From Holothuria scabra (Eukaryota; Echinodermata; Holothuroidea; Aspidochirotida; Holothuriidae): a stretch of DNA of 64,000 nt. The notes below the pieces were generated by a model. It searched no databases and was not told where the DNA came from. It saw only the letters and a program-made list of their open reading frames with translations. Of the stretch, positions 13,501 through 28,500 are shown in pieces. The translations under genes and the position numbers were made by a program. The stretch's first letter is position 1. Each line of letters begins with the position of its first letter. The stretch is taken from positions 32,016,486 to 32,080,485 of the forward strand of contig CM074196.1 in assembly GCA_037179385.1 (NCBI GenBank), given 5' to 3'.

Positions 13501-16500
13501 GACTCTTTCTCTCAGGAGCGGTAACTTTTTGCCCGACTTTAGATCCCAAACCAGGGCATAATCTCTATCCGAGCACTGAAGTCTGCGCGATTCAGCAAAG
13601 ATTTGGCCAACTGGGGCAATGCACCCCTGCCGCCGTCCGGTGGGGTCATGAATGAAATATAGTCCAAGTGAAAGAAAATACTCCTCTGACAGTGGAAGTA
13701 CCCGAGGTATTAATTCCATGCTCTGGCGCCAAAAGAGAACTACATGTGCCATCAGAACGACCCCCTCTAAGTATGACGACCCTCACGACTAGTCTTATGC
13801 TAGTACTCGCTTCTTCTATACACGTGACTCACCTTTGCGGACGGTCGTCGGGTAAACTTCTATTCACAGCAATTTTGTCACTGACAACAACATCGTACTG
13901 GTAGAGAGGAAACAATTTTTGTGATCTTTCTGTATCATCTGGGCTAAGAAACACTGGGGCACCATATTCCCCGGCTCCAGTTCCCCCGAAGTGTTCATCC
14001 TTTTCCAAGTGGAGACCAGTAACTGCTTTGTTTTCTTTCGGTGACTGTTGTCTGCTGCCACTCTTTCTCGTGTTATTTCGCGTGTTTATATTTGTCCGGA
14101 CATTCTTCGTTACTATTCCTGACGCATTGTTTTGGATGAAAACCTGATAGTCGAAAAATGCTTCTGGTAAAAACAAAAAGAAATGAAAAACGTAAGTAAT
14201 GACTTGATGACTGTTGTAAATAGTTTGTGTTTACTTGTGAATTTCGGCAGGAAAGAAAAAATCGAGCCTATGCAGCTAAGGTATTTCCCATTCATGAAAA
14301 ATGTCGGATGGGAGTGTTATTAATGCATATATATTCTAATCGATAGCGAATTCGTAATCGATTGACCTTTTAAACGACGAAGAAGCCATTTAAAAGAATA
14401 GCCCACACTGCCAGAGCCAAAGTTGTTTTAGATGTATTAAAGAGGAACATATTCTCAGTATTCTGGTGAAAGTTTCATTCATTTCCCATGTTCGGTTCTC
14501 GAGATATTAGCAGTTGAACAGTTGACACATTTTCTACAGTACATCAAGTGAACTTAAAGCAAGCAGGTGTGATGTCATGGATTCACATTGTTGGCCAATG
14601 TTGCTTTTATTTATTTTTCATCCTATTAGTTTGACCTTGAATTGATAAGGAATGTCATTTTGCCCCTAATGGATACAATGTTTTTAAATTTTGATTGATG
14701 GGGATGTACATATGAAATCTGTGTATCAAAGTTTAGTTGCCAAAACTGGTGGTAAATTATAAACAAAAACAAAACACTGGCAAACATTGTGAATCCATGA
14801 CATCACACCTGCTGGCTTCAAGTTCATTCTATGTTGAAACTGTGCCACACTAATAGCTAATTTCTCGAGAACCGAACACGGAAATGAAAAGAAATTTCGC
14901 CACAATGCTAAGAATACGTCCTTCTTAACAAATCAAAAATTAATTTATCTCTAGACTATTCCTTTAAGAGGTTCTCAGCTGAAATTCCAATTAATTTTTA
15001 ATTGCAAATTCTAAGCTGCGTTTATCTACACCCCATTGTTCCGCACTGCAAAATGCATGATAAGAACAGCGGTCCTCGAATTTGAAGTTTGAAAAGCATC
15101 AAAACTAATACAACATTGAATAGAGCAGTGGGTGACTGAGCAACTAGCGAAATGGCGATCTATACGTTGCTTCTTCTTTTTTTTTTTTTTTTTTTGTCCC
15201 ATCGTTTTTGTCAAGGATTCTATGAAACTGCATCTTGTCTTAAGGTTGAGTTGTCAACTAATGGGATGAAATCGGTTTTGCAGGTCACATCTTACCGGGT
15301 GACGATGCAGCTTGGGAAATTGTTCGTGGCGTGTTACCCAGAAGTTGTAACCATGTTGCAACAGGCCTTCCCGATGTAACAATGGCAAAAGCAAAAAAAA
15401 AGAACTTGCCATTACGTGGGGTGGTAAATTGATATAATGATGACATTTGTAAATATGTTTTCCACAAACAACCAATGTCCTTTTATGTTTCCCTTTCCTA
15501 AGTCTCATGTGTTCCTTTCCTATGAATGACAAGGAGTTTATTGCATGATTTATGTAGAATCACGTGTGCGAATGGCGGGGGCTACTTTCGACTATACAGT
15601 TTCAACAGACCCAACGCTCTTTGACTAAGAGAAAAAATGTCTCGGGTGTTTACATTTTTCGGCGGATATTTTTCATTCCGATTCCTGACGCATTGGTCTG
15701 ACTTAACACCTGGTAGTTGAAAAATGTTTCTGAACGTTAATTTAAATATTTAATTAAATATGTGCGAGTGACTGGCGGAGGTGGGTTATTTTCAAAACGA
15801 GTTAAAATAGATCGAGTTTCCAAACTTTCCTTCACGAAAAATTTGATGGCCGCCAACTTCGTCACAGTAAACAATATATGTGTGTTTTAAAAATGTTGCA
15901 CAGATTCCAGTCCGATATCCAAGGGGCGTAACGGGTGTAAGGGGAGCAAGCCCGCTCTTTGGGACAGAGAGGGAGTTTCAGCTCCCTGTGCAAAGTAAAG
16001 GTTTTTATATTAAAACGGAATTTCAGAATATCCAAGCCCAAAACCAACCCTTTCTTGGAGCCACAAACTTTGTGGACCGTCCCCCCCCCCCTCCCCGCCA
16101 GAATCACCTATTTCTTCTTAAACTGTTCTTGATCCGGCCCTGCTATCATATCGCAGGTCCCCTATGGCAGCACCCCTATAGTCACAGCTTCCCCGATCGT
16201 GGTTACTATCGTGGTTCCCCGCAGAACGGATTCGGTTTTCTCCGTTCCTCAGCTTCAAAAAGCAGGAATATGAAACAAGAAAATGTTGTACAGTCTGCTA
16301 CTCAGGTAATCATGATAGTGGTTGTTTTCAAAGAATTTTATCAACTCTCATCATGAAACCCTTGAATTGGCTCAGTTCCCAACCCTTACTTAAGCCCCTC
16401 CCACAATTGTCTGAAATTTATCCTCATCCAGGTACAATCTCAGTTTATTGCTTCAAGGTGAGTATAGAAAAACTCAATTTATATTATCAAAACACTCTCC

Positions 16501-19500
16501 GCACCGTTCATGCTATGTAATATAAGGTTTGGTACTCTGCATTATTTGAATTAGCTGCCAATCAAAGAGCTGAGCCAATTGACAATTTCAGTACCCTCGT
16601 CCCAAAATTGTAGTTTGGGTTGAGAGGTATGGTCCTTTAACTTAGGCTACAACTCATTCATGGAAAAATTCAATCAGGTAGCACAGCCGCGCGAATTGAT
16701 GCTCATTCAATCGTAAAGGATGGATAGAAGCATATTTAACGAAACAAAATGAATCGGATTGTATACATGAATGAAATCCGTGATAGTCGTGAAAACCTTT
16801 CTCCGATGGAACGACCACACGAAAGTTCAATGGTCAAACCCAGCCAAACGAACTTATTCTACTGACATCATTGCATGTACTTAATACGCTTCTTATTAAA
16901 GGATAGCTTTTCAGTATATCACCTTTTAATCATGGGGTTACAAGAGTTCTAGCCACTTATGTTACAGCTCTCCTTGGAAATGATTTACACGTAGCTTCAC
17001 ACTGTTAACATGGCTCAGAATCTCTGTAAATTTACAAGACAAAAGATAAAGAGAAATATAAAGATTACAGAAAAATTATGAGTTCCCGGAATTGTTCTGT
17101 AATCTTTATGTATCTCCTAATTTCGATCTTTTGTGAATTTACCGTAATTCTTTACAGGGTATATGGGGTATGTCCCTCTCTCAACACCACAAACTTTTCC
17201 TAGGACATTTAGTTAATGTTTATGCATGGTAAGGTGCAGATCACAAAATATCCTGTAAAATTGTCAAATGTTTATGGATTCTGATGGGAATCGGCGTTTA
17301 TTTTCATTTTTACAATACTTCTTATATCAAATACCCAACTCTGTCATTTTCATATGACAGACCTCTAGACAAGCACCATCTTCCAGGCTCCATAATGCTA
17401 GTGGACGACTGTCAAGCCGAGCACACTTGGACCGGAATATTAATTAAAATCTGTTAATAATTATGTGTGAAGGTCAAACCTCGTATAATCGCTGTTTGAT
17501 ATTGTCTCTTGACTCAATAACGACAGAACTAATTAACAGGATACATAAAATGATATGGCCAGGATGACGAAGTGATAGACAATACAAGCAAAAATGAAAC
17601 CATGGCAACGTGCGGTAAACTCCATCCTTGCCATCGTAAAAACACAAACTGTGAAAACAGGTAGAATATTGTACAAGCTGAGCTAACAAGCCTTGTGAGA
17701 AAGAGTTGCAACTCTTGAAGGGTACTACTCCAATGAAAACGACATACATAGATTTTCAGACGGAGAGTATGAGAGCTCCGTCGCTATAATACAAGCAGGG
17801 AGTTGCAACTCCCTGGTACAAGGCAGACAAAATGCGTTTTACCCAACGTGTTGTACATAACACCATGCTTGCCCTAATAATATTAATTTGTTATTGTAAC
17901 AGACAATGTCGCGACACAGCCAACGAATACACAACTTTTACAGATCAGAAACAGTTCTGTTAAAATAGTAATAACTGAAAAATAATATTCATTACGAAGG
18001 TCCAATTGTCATTACGGTATTTTTCGAGCTGACGAGCTGTGGCTCAAGAAGGGCAGTGGATGCGTTGCGTGTAGATGTAGACGCGGGTCGCTGTGACAAT
18101 CGCAACCATTCGAGGTTTGATATAAGAGCACAAAATAATAAATTCAATCACGTGAATTAGTGGGGATCGAGGGGAACAAAATTTCACCGGTGCCATGGAA
18201 ACCGTATGTACAAACGAAAGGACAAAAACTTAATTACAAAAATTAGTTAATTAGTGTGTATGTTTACCAGGGAGAGAATATAGATATTAGAAACTCAACC
18301 CATATGAGCTGCATATGCGTTCACACAAGTTTTCCCAGCAACATATGGGCGAATCCGATTAGCGCTTGTTGTTAGTGACAGTAGGCAGCCATTACTGGGG
18401 TCCATCAGCCTTTAATGGTCTTCAATTAATGTCTACGTGAATTTCAAATCCTCATATTCAGTGAAGTTGAGAAAAATAGGACACACTTTAGTGTACAACC
18501 ATCCATGGAACAGGTAAGGAAGGAAATTTAAAGATTAAAGGTGGTGGACCCCTGCACTAATGGCCGACTAAAATCAGACCATCACAATCTGTCCGGATTC
18601 GTCTGTAGAACCAAAAACGTCGGGTATGGGCCTACAAATAAAAAGTAGTAAAGCTGAAAATGGTATATTATGCATTATCTGAATCTGATTATTTACAACC
18701 TTGAGATAGTAGATTGCAATGGAAAAAGTATCAAGTATCGTAATGTAAAAATTAAGTTTGGTGGAGAAAACCCACAACAAGAGTAATTGCAGTTTAATCA
18801 CTTGTGTTTCTCGGTATGTCATTTTCCAGCAGAGTAGCCATAGCCCTGAAAGAATTAAAGCGACAGGGAGAGTTTACGGTAAAATGTGTACCCCTTCTTC
18901 AATCAGAAGGGTTTTGTTGGACAATAACTTCCATGTCTCAATATATACTGAATACCGGTACCGTATAGACGAATCCGATTAGCGCGTGCTTTTAGTGACT
19001 GTGCGCAGCCATTATAGTTGGGTTCATCAGCCTTGAATCGCCTTTATATATCTTCCACATGAGTTTCAAACCCTTATATGCAGTAGCATTGAAGGAATTA
19101 AGATACAATGTAGTGTACAACAATATTTGATAAAGGTAAGCAAGGAAATCGAAAGATCAAAAGGTGGTGGACCCCAGGTATGGCCGACTGAAATCAGACC
19201 ATCACTTGTTATCCGGATTCGTCTATATATTCCCAAAGACCAGGAATCGCCCGATACTTTGGTCACCATCGTACAGTGGCGACATAGTTCTGCTGCTCAT
19301 GCGCAATAAGAATTGAGAGCTTGGAATAAGTTGGCCTGCGTAGCGCCTCTGTGACGGCGATCCCTCAGGCTGCCGCCCTTGCTATTGATTTTTCGTTGCG
19401 ATGAGCTGGACGAAAAAAGTTAGGCCGCCCAGCGAGCTGTGGACAAGTCGACTGGTCGGTTAGCAATGGCAAGCAAATAAAGGTGAATGATAAAAGGTCT

Positions 19501-22500
19501 GAGACCTTCATTGGAGGAAGTTTTTGGAGTGTCTGGTATGAAGAATTGAGGAACGTTTTTTTTTTCTTAATAGAATACATTCCTCTATTCAAGGTTAGTT
19601 ATACGAACGTGCCAGTAACGTTTGGAACAGCCAGTAGTTATTATCAGAACGAACAGGCAGCGGGAAATACGGAAAGACATGCAGAGATACAGACACACAG
19701 ACAGATGGATACACTGAGGTAAAGAAAGATGGACGGTGTAACTAAAACATGTCAAAATACACGAACAAATAAACAACAGGAACTTTGGGGAACTCAAATG
19801 TACCTTGCATTGTATTTTAGAATTGTGCAGCAGATTCATTGCATTCATTCACGTGGAAGGGTGAAGGGAAATATTTTGTGACCTATATGGTCGTTCAAGA
19901 GTAAGATCCTTGACACAAATTTCACGGATAGTTTATAATTATTCCTCGAAACGGTGTTAATTACAGTTAAGGTAAATAAAGGTTCTCGTCACCCTTTTTC
20001 ATAGCATCCTTTACACGCACAGTGCGTTTGTTCCAAAAATGTCAGAATTTCCTACAAATTTCCTCGACTAAGCCAGGTTGCTTCAGCGATTTGCTTTCAC
20101 TACATTTAACACTTGTACATTACTTTCTTTTTTATTTTCCTGGTAACCTATAGTTCTATATCGTAAAACAACATTTTAGACTTGCTTCAATTACATTACA
20201 AATCAACTTCAAACAGGTAGAATGCCATTATCTCGAGGACAAAGAATCCGATCAGCGCTTGTTTTTAGTGACTGTAGGCAGCCAGTCATTAAAAGGGTCC
20301 ATCAGCCTTAAATCGTCTTTACTTACATGAATTTCAAATCCCTATATTCACTGAAATTAAAGGAATCAAGGTACAATTAGAATACATCCATCCATGATAA
20401 TGGTAAGCAAGGAAATTAAAAGGTTAAAAGGTGATAGACCCCAGTTATGGCCTACTGAAATTTGACCATCACTTGCTGTTCGGATTCGTCATTACCTTTT
20501 TATTGGTTTTCGAAAATGAGTCTTAAAATCTCATTTAACAAAGTTGTGTACAAATTATTGTTTTTCTTGTCCCACTTACCATTCAGATGTGCAACAATCT
20601 GAGGTTCAATTACAAAATTTTTGCAACTTCTTGAATCTTTTTTCTTAAAGCGCACGAGCAGTCCTCTCAAACTTATTTTAAAGCAATTAACAGCTAAATC
20701 TCACAATTTTCTTACTTCTTTTCAAAGTATCTTTCATAATATTTTAGGACTTCAATATTGCATATTCAACTTAAACTAAGCAGGCACTCCCAGCAAGTTT
20801 CACATTTGAGGTGGAAAAAGTACTGTCACATGACCCTGAAGAGCCAATCATAAAACAGGACAGTAAATCTCACAATTTTTTTCTTACTTCTTTTCAAAGT
20901 AGCTTTCATAATATTTTACGACTTCAATATTGCATATTCAAGGTAAACCAAGCAGTGACTCCCAGCAAGTGTACGTGTACGTGGGTTTTTCTCCGGGTAC
21001 TCTGGCTTTCCTCCCACTTGACATAGGTTTGCCTCTAAAATCGGTCGTCCAGCCGACGAAGTCGGTTGCGCGCCGGACTGAAGCACCTTCGGGTGGACCA
21101 GCTAAGTAGCCGACTTTGCTTTTTTGCTTTTACCAATTGCAAGGCGCACCATCTGACCGTGAACCACGGAATTCCTATAAACATTGACAGAGCATGTAAC
21201 GTGTACGTCCTATCCGTACATTGACGCCACCGCCTGTGGCAAAAAAGGCGCACCAAGATGGCCGACGTGAAGCCTAATTTGCATGATTTGACGAACGATC
21301 TGTAATATTTTCACCAGACTTTAAACTTGAATAGGAAGCAATATCATATTCCTGCAATACGGTACCGCAGGTGCAGTGATTTTGACCGTACCTTGCATTA
21401 TTTCGAAAATATTGTAACTTTCTTGCAAAATTTGTCGATTTGAACTACTTGAGGAAGTTCAAACTTTTACGCAAAAATCATAGCAGACAGCCATCTTGTT
21501 ACGCCTATCTGCCTATACTCACGCGTACGGTAGCGACAATCTACGGATAGTATGCTCTGTCCATGTATAGGAAGTCCGTGCCCCGGCCAGTAACGGTGAA
21601 TCATGAGTGCGTCATGTTCGCTCTATATTTGTTACCATATTCTACATGAACTTAACGTTTAATACTATGATTGGGTTGATTGCGTGACGGCGGTAAGTTT
21701 ATGAGCAATATGTTTTACGATATATTGATCAATCTTGCCCTATGTCACAGAGTATAATTGGATAATGATTAAAGACCTAATTTCCTCAACCCAAACAGTT
21801 CCAATTCTCCTAACATGCTTATTTAAACACCCTTCATAATTGTCTAAAACTCATCTTCATCCAGACACTATCTCAGTTTATTGCTTCACGGTGAGTACGC
21901 AAGACCTTTGTCAGCATGTAAGGCGTAATCAAAACCACACTCTCATTACAGTACATTCCATGCTGTGTAACATGAGCTCTGTATTTTTAAGCTTGCTGTC
22001 AATCACAAAGATCGTCAATTCAGAATTTCTATGGACTACTACAAAAATTGTAATAGTTTGGGGTGTCAGGGTTGACTGCCTGTAAGAAACCTGCTGCTTC
22101 TTAAGAAACAAAGAGTTTTGCCACCATTACTGCTATGTCAGTGTCCTCAGTTGAACCCTCTTTTTTGTGGATTTGATAGACTGATAAAGAAGGGCAATTC
22201 TTCTGTTTCATAAAAAAGCCGTTTTTAACCATAATTTTAGGGCCTCCTTTCGATTAAACCCTTCTACTAGGAGTGATAGAGAGATAAAGAAGCCACATTT
22301 TATGGCAAATTCCTCAAAGAAGCAGTCTTATAGACCACAGGCGAAGAACTTGTGAAGAGATTACAATCAGATTGAGCATGTTTAGACTTGAGACTATTTT
22401 GCACCTCCTGCATTTAAATTAGTAAGCCGAAGGTATGCTATACAATGGCTTTAAATAATTCAAGAAATTGGGTGCTAATGTGGAACGTTTTCCAGAGTCA

Positions 22501-25500
22501 TTCCAGTTGCCAATGGCAGTTAAAATTCCTCGGTCTAAGGGAACAAACTAGGGAGCTCCTTTTGACAAACCAACTGACCGTGTGTAACTATACGGTAGTT
22601 AGCGAGCCGCGAATTCAAATGTTCTTACATCGGCAAATATTCACCGAACGATTAAGGCCCTTGTAAACTTTTATGGGGTGCTGTTTCTGGCGGTGTTTGT
22701 TGTGGGGTATGAACAATTTTTCGTTGCTGTAGACCATACGATAAAACAGATATACTGTGCGAAGTTCAAGAATTCGAACAATAAACGTACCATGTCCCGC
22801 TCATTGCAATGGCCCTTACTAGCGGAGATGGTTTCTGCGTGTGTTGTCTCCAGCAACACACCTTTTGTAATAGGTGCTATATGCATGGGCAAAAATGCAA
22901 ATGCCAAAGTCCAGGACACCGCTTTGTAAAGTCAGCAATGAGGTGTTCTCACGGACTTCCTATACATGGACAGAGCATACTGCACGGTACATTGTCGCTA
23001 CCGTACGAGTGAGAAAAAAGCGCGCCAAGATGGCCGTCTGCTATGATTTTTGTGTGGAAGTTTGGACTTGCTCAAGTATGTCCCCAAATTTTGCAGGAAA
23101 GTTGAAATATTTTTGAAACATGGCAAGCTAAGGTCAAAATTACTTCACGTATTGCAGGAATATGATATTCTTTCCCATTCAAGTTTATTTTTTGCCCAAA
23201 ATATAACAGAGTCGTCGTCAAATCAGGCGATTTATAGGTTCACGGCGGCCATCTTGGTGCGCCTTTTTTTGTCCCAGTCAGATAGGACATACGTGTAACA
23301 TGCTCTGTCCATGTATATAAGTCAGTGGGTGTTCTTTAGACAGAGATTGTTCTACATAAATTACTACCGGGCTATAAAAGCTTTCCTGACATTTATTTAA
23401 TCACAGGCATGAGTTACCGGATTAATCGCTTCGTTTTCCTCTAATCCTGGCTCTTTGTTACAGCTTCCTGAAAACGCTTGCAAGAATTATAATCTCGAAA
23501 AAAAGTACGATAATATTTGCAATAGTCCATGATACCTGCGTTTGTGATCAGTAATGGCATATAAAATGGTCATTGATCTTAAATAAATGTAACATTCAGC
23601 GGAAGAAATGTTTCGATGCGAATCGCAAAGTATCCGCCATTTACAGGTCGAGAAAAACTTGTTTTTATGGAACACCCATCTTAAAACAAAACATCCGTTT
23701 TATCATTAAATCGTTTGATCCAGGAAAACGCCAACCTACACACTGACAAGTTGATTTTACCACTACATCGATGTTGCCATGGAAAACCGTAGTATAGGAT
23801 AACGAAAATGACAGATATCCTACTTGAAGCATGAATCCAAACGGTGCAACTGAGGTATCAGAGGTTAAATTATATTCACTAAAGGAAATTAAAATTGTAG
23901 TTTATGCAACAGTTTGTGACGTCATTATTATACTTACTCAAGTGACAGTCTTTTCTTCCAAAGGTCATATTAAATTGCGTCAAAAATGTGATCAGACTTT
24001 TACCTAGGCGCTATAGGGTGAACAGGTGAATTGACTGTATGCTTTATGGCTATGATGTCCCAAAGCCAAAAGTAGCCCCCTCCTTTTGAGGAACACGACG
24101 CGTATCATTGCAAGCTAACGCCACCGAACATAGAGAGCTGCAAACGCGAATTCAGAATTTTGAGAAGGGGGGGGGGGGGCACACACACACACCGTCAACC
24201 GAAGACCGACTAGGGAGCGCCGAAGATGCGAAGCCCTTTTTTCAAAAATGGTTGGTCATCGCAAAAGCGGTCGCACGCCGGGTGCGCCCCCACCAGGAAC
24301 CTCGCCTGAGCTGATAGTGATACGTCAACCAATCGGGATTGCGCGTAAGTCTATCCCGCTCGGCGACTTCTTCTGCTTATAGTCACGTGTATATTGTGTT
24401 CCTCCAATAATGACGTCATGTGCATGAAGTCTATATAGTCCCCCCCCCCCCATCTATATACACAATATGCTAACGGTATACACGAATCCGGACAGCAAGT
24501 GATGGTCTGATTTCAGTCAGCCATAACTGAGGTCCGTCACCTTTAAATCTTTCGATTTCCTTGCTTACCTCTATCATTGATTGTTGTTTACTAATTTGTA
24601 TCTTGAAGTCTCCAAGTTCACTAAATGTGAGGGTTTGAAAGTCATGTAAACAATACATAAAGACGATTTTAGGCTGATGGACCCCACTAATGGCGGCCTA
24701 CAGTCACTAAAAACAAGCGTTAATCGGATTTGCCTATACAAGAAAATAGAAACCTTAACATATTTATTTCAAAAACAAAAAATGTGATGTGAGACCGTGA
24801 GTTGTAAACCATAAATTATTCGTACGCGGTTTCATAGTTCAAATTTAACTGAAAATATGTCTCAACATTTAAAGGTAGTTATTCATCCCGGGCAGTTCTA
24901 ATTCTCAAACCTACTTCTAGCTCTTTCCAAATCTGTCTAAAATCATTCTCACACAGGCGCGATCCCAGTTATACTACTTCAGGGTAAGTGTACAAGACCC
25001 TAACGTATCAGTAATCAGAACACTCTCACTCAGTACACTAGTAGGTTATATGAAGTGTAATATGAGCAACATTGCTCTTTATTCTTACAATCAATGAGCT
25101 ATATCAACTGAGAATTTCTTTAGACTCACTGCTAAAATTTTAGTTTGGGGTTGGAATTGACTACCTTTAATATCTTAGCAACGACAAATCTATGCGGGGA
25201 TTGGATGAATAAAGATTCATAAATCAACATCTAATATAAATATATATACAGGCTGTTTGAAATTTATAGTACTCTCTTGCAGTTTGAGCACAACTCGCGC
25301 GGTTTAAGTTTTTCATATGCTGATAACAAAGGGGGAAAAGTTCCATGAACTTGTTTCAAGTTATTGCCAAGGGCATTAACACTCTTCTAACAAATTAAAT
25401 TTCAATTGGAATTGCTGTTCGGCTTTTATCATCTTTTTTGGAAGGTGTAAAATCGCAGTTCTTCGAGAGTCCTGTCTGTGAAGTGTCATGTGTTTTGTCG

Positions 25501-28500
25501 GTCAATGTAGTTAATACAAATAATATTTGCTCGGATGACAGACCTGAGGGTCATAAGAGGTCTCTAAATAGTTGAAATCCATGCGACCGTCAGTTGTTTC
25601 TACTAAACTTGTGATAGAGGGTTGTAGTATATATTCTTGAGGGGAAGGCTGTGTGGTATACAGTATTTCGTTACGGTATCTTTCACTCTGTGGTATGGGA
25701 ATATTAAAAGCGGGTTCAACCAGTGTGAGAAAAAAAGCACCAAAAATGGCCATCGGCTATCGTTTTGAGTAAAAGCTTGGACTTGCTCAAGTATATCTCC
25801 GTATTTTGCAAGAAAGTTGAGATATTTCTAAAATATGGCAAGGTAAGGTCAAAATCACTTCACGTATTGCAGGAGTATGATATCCTTTCCCATTCACGTT
25901 TAACGTTTGCGTTACACGTTACATACTTTGTCCGTGGTTTTGCCGCAAAAATATCTGGAACAAATGTGCCCTTAGCATTTTAAAGGATGATTGAACTTAG
26001 ACACATCCTTGCACGCTGTGCAAAGGAACGTCTGAACATGACAGATGAAAAAACATTCAACTTCAAACTGACAATCCTAACACTTAATTTATTTTGTCAT
26101 TACATATCCTCCCGACCTAGATTTTTCACCATACTTCTAGATTTCTCACCAATGTTCCCGGTCTTCGGCTTGCATTTCAATCTTTCTTAGGCCTATATAA
26201 GAAACAGAGGCAATTTCTGCTGGAAATAATCCCCAGGAGCTACCTCAATTTATCAGTTTATTATTCATTGAAATGCAATGACTTCAAATTGAACGAACCA
26301 GTCTGTAGGTCCAAGTTCCCTGATGGGAAATGAAGAAATGTTTCATGTCAAAAGACTCAGCAAAAAGATTCAGCTGAAAAGATTGAAAGCACGCAGTCCC
26401 ATTTAAATTTACCTTGAACTTGTATTATCAACACTCCCCCTCGTCAAACCCCAAATTATGTTTTACCTAGTCAGACGAGCCCTACACTCCAATCATTCTG
26501 GTGAGACTACTACTTGATTTTTCCGTTCAATTGGCACAGTCAGAGAATTATAAAGCTGAAATTGGTTCGCTTCCTTCCAAATATATACCTTGAACAGTTA
26601 AAGGTGTTGTGGCCGAATGCCAGCAAGAGATGATAAAACGCAAGGTGGTATTTGACGCGATGAACTTTATTACCACTAGATTTGGGGTTCAACCCCCGAC
26701 TCATGTGTCCATTAAATTGGGATTCTCACCCTGCACACTCTTAAATCCTTAAATTCGTGATTTTTTACCAGGTTCACAGTGCAGGCCTATGCCACCCACA
26801 CAATTCTGGTTGAAATTAAACAGGAATTCATTTTCAAGCTAACAGATAAGAACACATGCGATTAACTATTCGGGGGGACCGGCAGCTGGTGGAAATTCAC
26901 CGTTTTTGAGGTCAAAAGCAATCAGCGGTTTCCAACTGATCAAGGGTTTGAAAAGAAACCAAATTTGATCTTAATTGTAAAGTTGTGTAGCCACCCGTTA
27001 AGTTGTAATTTACTACTTAACCGTAGCAACCCCCTTCCTCCTTCACTCACCACCACCTTTACCGCCAACCATGCGTGGTCACTCAGCATTGTAAGCTAAC
27101 TGACCTCCAATCACTGTGCTGCGTCTATTTTATGCGTTCTAAATCGGACATTTTGTTTTCCACTTTTTTCTTAACTTATCTGCCTATTGTTTCGATCGAA
27201 AATGATTCTTTGACAAGTGATGCCCAAATTACGAATGTGGCTATCCCATTGCAAGATGATTTTAAAGTGTGGTAATCAGTTAATGGAGTTGAGCGAACGC
27301 TTCACCACAAAGTAAAATTCTATAGCTGAATTTAAACCGAAGTCGAGGTCTCCAGGTCTGTATTTCCCACTAGGTGACGTATTGTACTCATGTTGTTTGC
27401 CCTGCAAATAAGGCTCTACTCGACACCCTGTTCTTGAATGCTCCAGGACATGCCAAAAACACGGGAACCTCTTTTGCGGTGCAGGATACTTGTACAGGTA
27501 ACAGTTATCATGGATATACGTCACTCTTAGCCTGCATAGCGCCTCTGTGGCTGCCGTCCCCTTGACCGGCCGCTGAACGAAAAGGCTTCGTCCGCTCCGC
27601 GTCACCCTATGCATATGTGCGCCAGACGCGCCGCTGAACCATGTCTAGCACGCGGGGCGGACAAATTTTTTCGTCCAGCTCATCGCTACGAAAAACTCTA
27701 AGGGGCGGCAGCCTAAAGGGGGCTGCAGCCACAGAGGCGCAATGCAGGCTAAACCATGTCATACTTTCACTACTTACTTCGTTTTAAGTTTCATAATAAA
27801 CTCCAAAGTTTGTTGTTCTAGTGATTTATTCCTCTCGGGTATATGTTTTGTAGTCATTGTTTTATTATATCATTGAAATTCATTTGTGAGAAGATATCTC
27901 CGCCATCTTGTTTGCTGTTCGTTCTCGTTGCACCACTAACCGAGAATGTGGTGTGAAATTTTGGTGCAAGAACAGTTCGCGAACGTGTTCTTTGGTGATC
28001 GACCCGAACAGGTAAACTGTTCTCTATTCCACAACAGGCCGAGAACAGGGAGTCGGGGATACAGCCATATTGGCTACATTCGTCGGTTAGAGTATGTACT
28101 TCTAAGGAGAACCACACATTTGACATCTAGAGACTCTACCACTTAAGAAACACTTTTACTGAATATTTCAGGCTCAGCCATGTGAAAGGAAGAAAATTCA
28201 GATCGGGGATGAAATATTGGTCCAAAGGTGCAGGGAGTGTGAAATGCATCACTGTTTGGCGTCCAATTAGCCACCTAAGCCCCAGCTCTGACTGTCCCTA
28301 CCACCGATATTGTTGACGGGATGGAAGGGAAAATTAGGCTTATTCTCCCCATTGCTCAGGTGTACGCACATTTAAGGTCAAGAGCAGTCCCCCAAACTTA
28401 TTTTAAAGCAACAGATAAGTATCACAATTTTCCTCTTATTTCTCTCCAAAGTATCTTCCATCATATTTTATAACTTCAGTTTTGCATATGCAATGTAAAA

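Larger units (their letters stand above)
11258..13832 (-). other. GALNT: GALNT intron 2
   Basis: A 2.6-kb intron between exons 2 and 3. It holds two imperfect inverted-repeat structures (about 11600-11706 and 11865-12003). At 13471-13752 there is an unassigned 93-codon minus-strand open frame of higher GC (ending [17 protein letters not shown] and onward). The frame resembles no domain I know and is not needed for the GALNT reading; it may be an unrecognised exon or chance. Confidence 0.7.

Noticed and set aside
22678..22929. Open frames with clustered Cys (an [15 protein letters not shown] reading) just left of a family D element
   Set aside because: One reading looks zinc-finger-like, but frames on both strands overlap, no family was recognised, and there is no supporting exon context.
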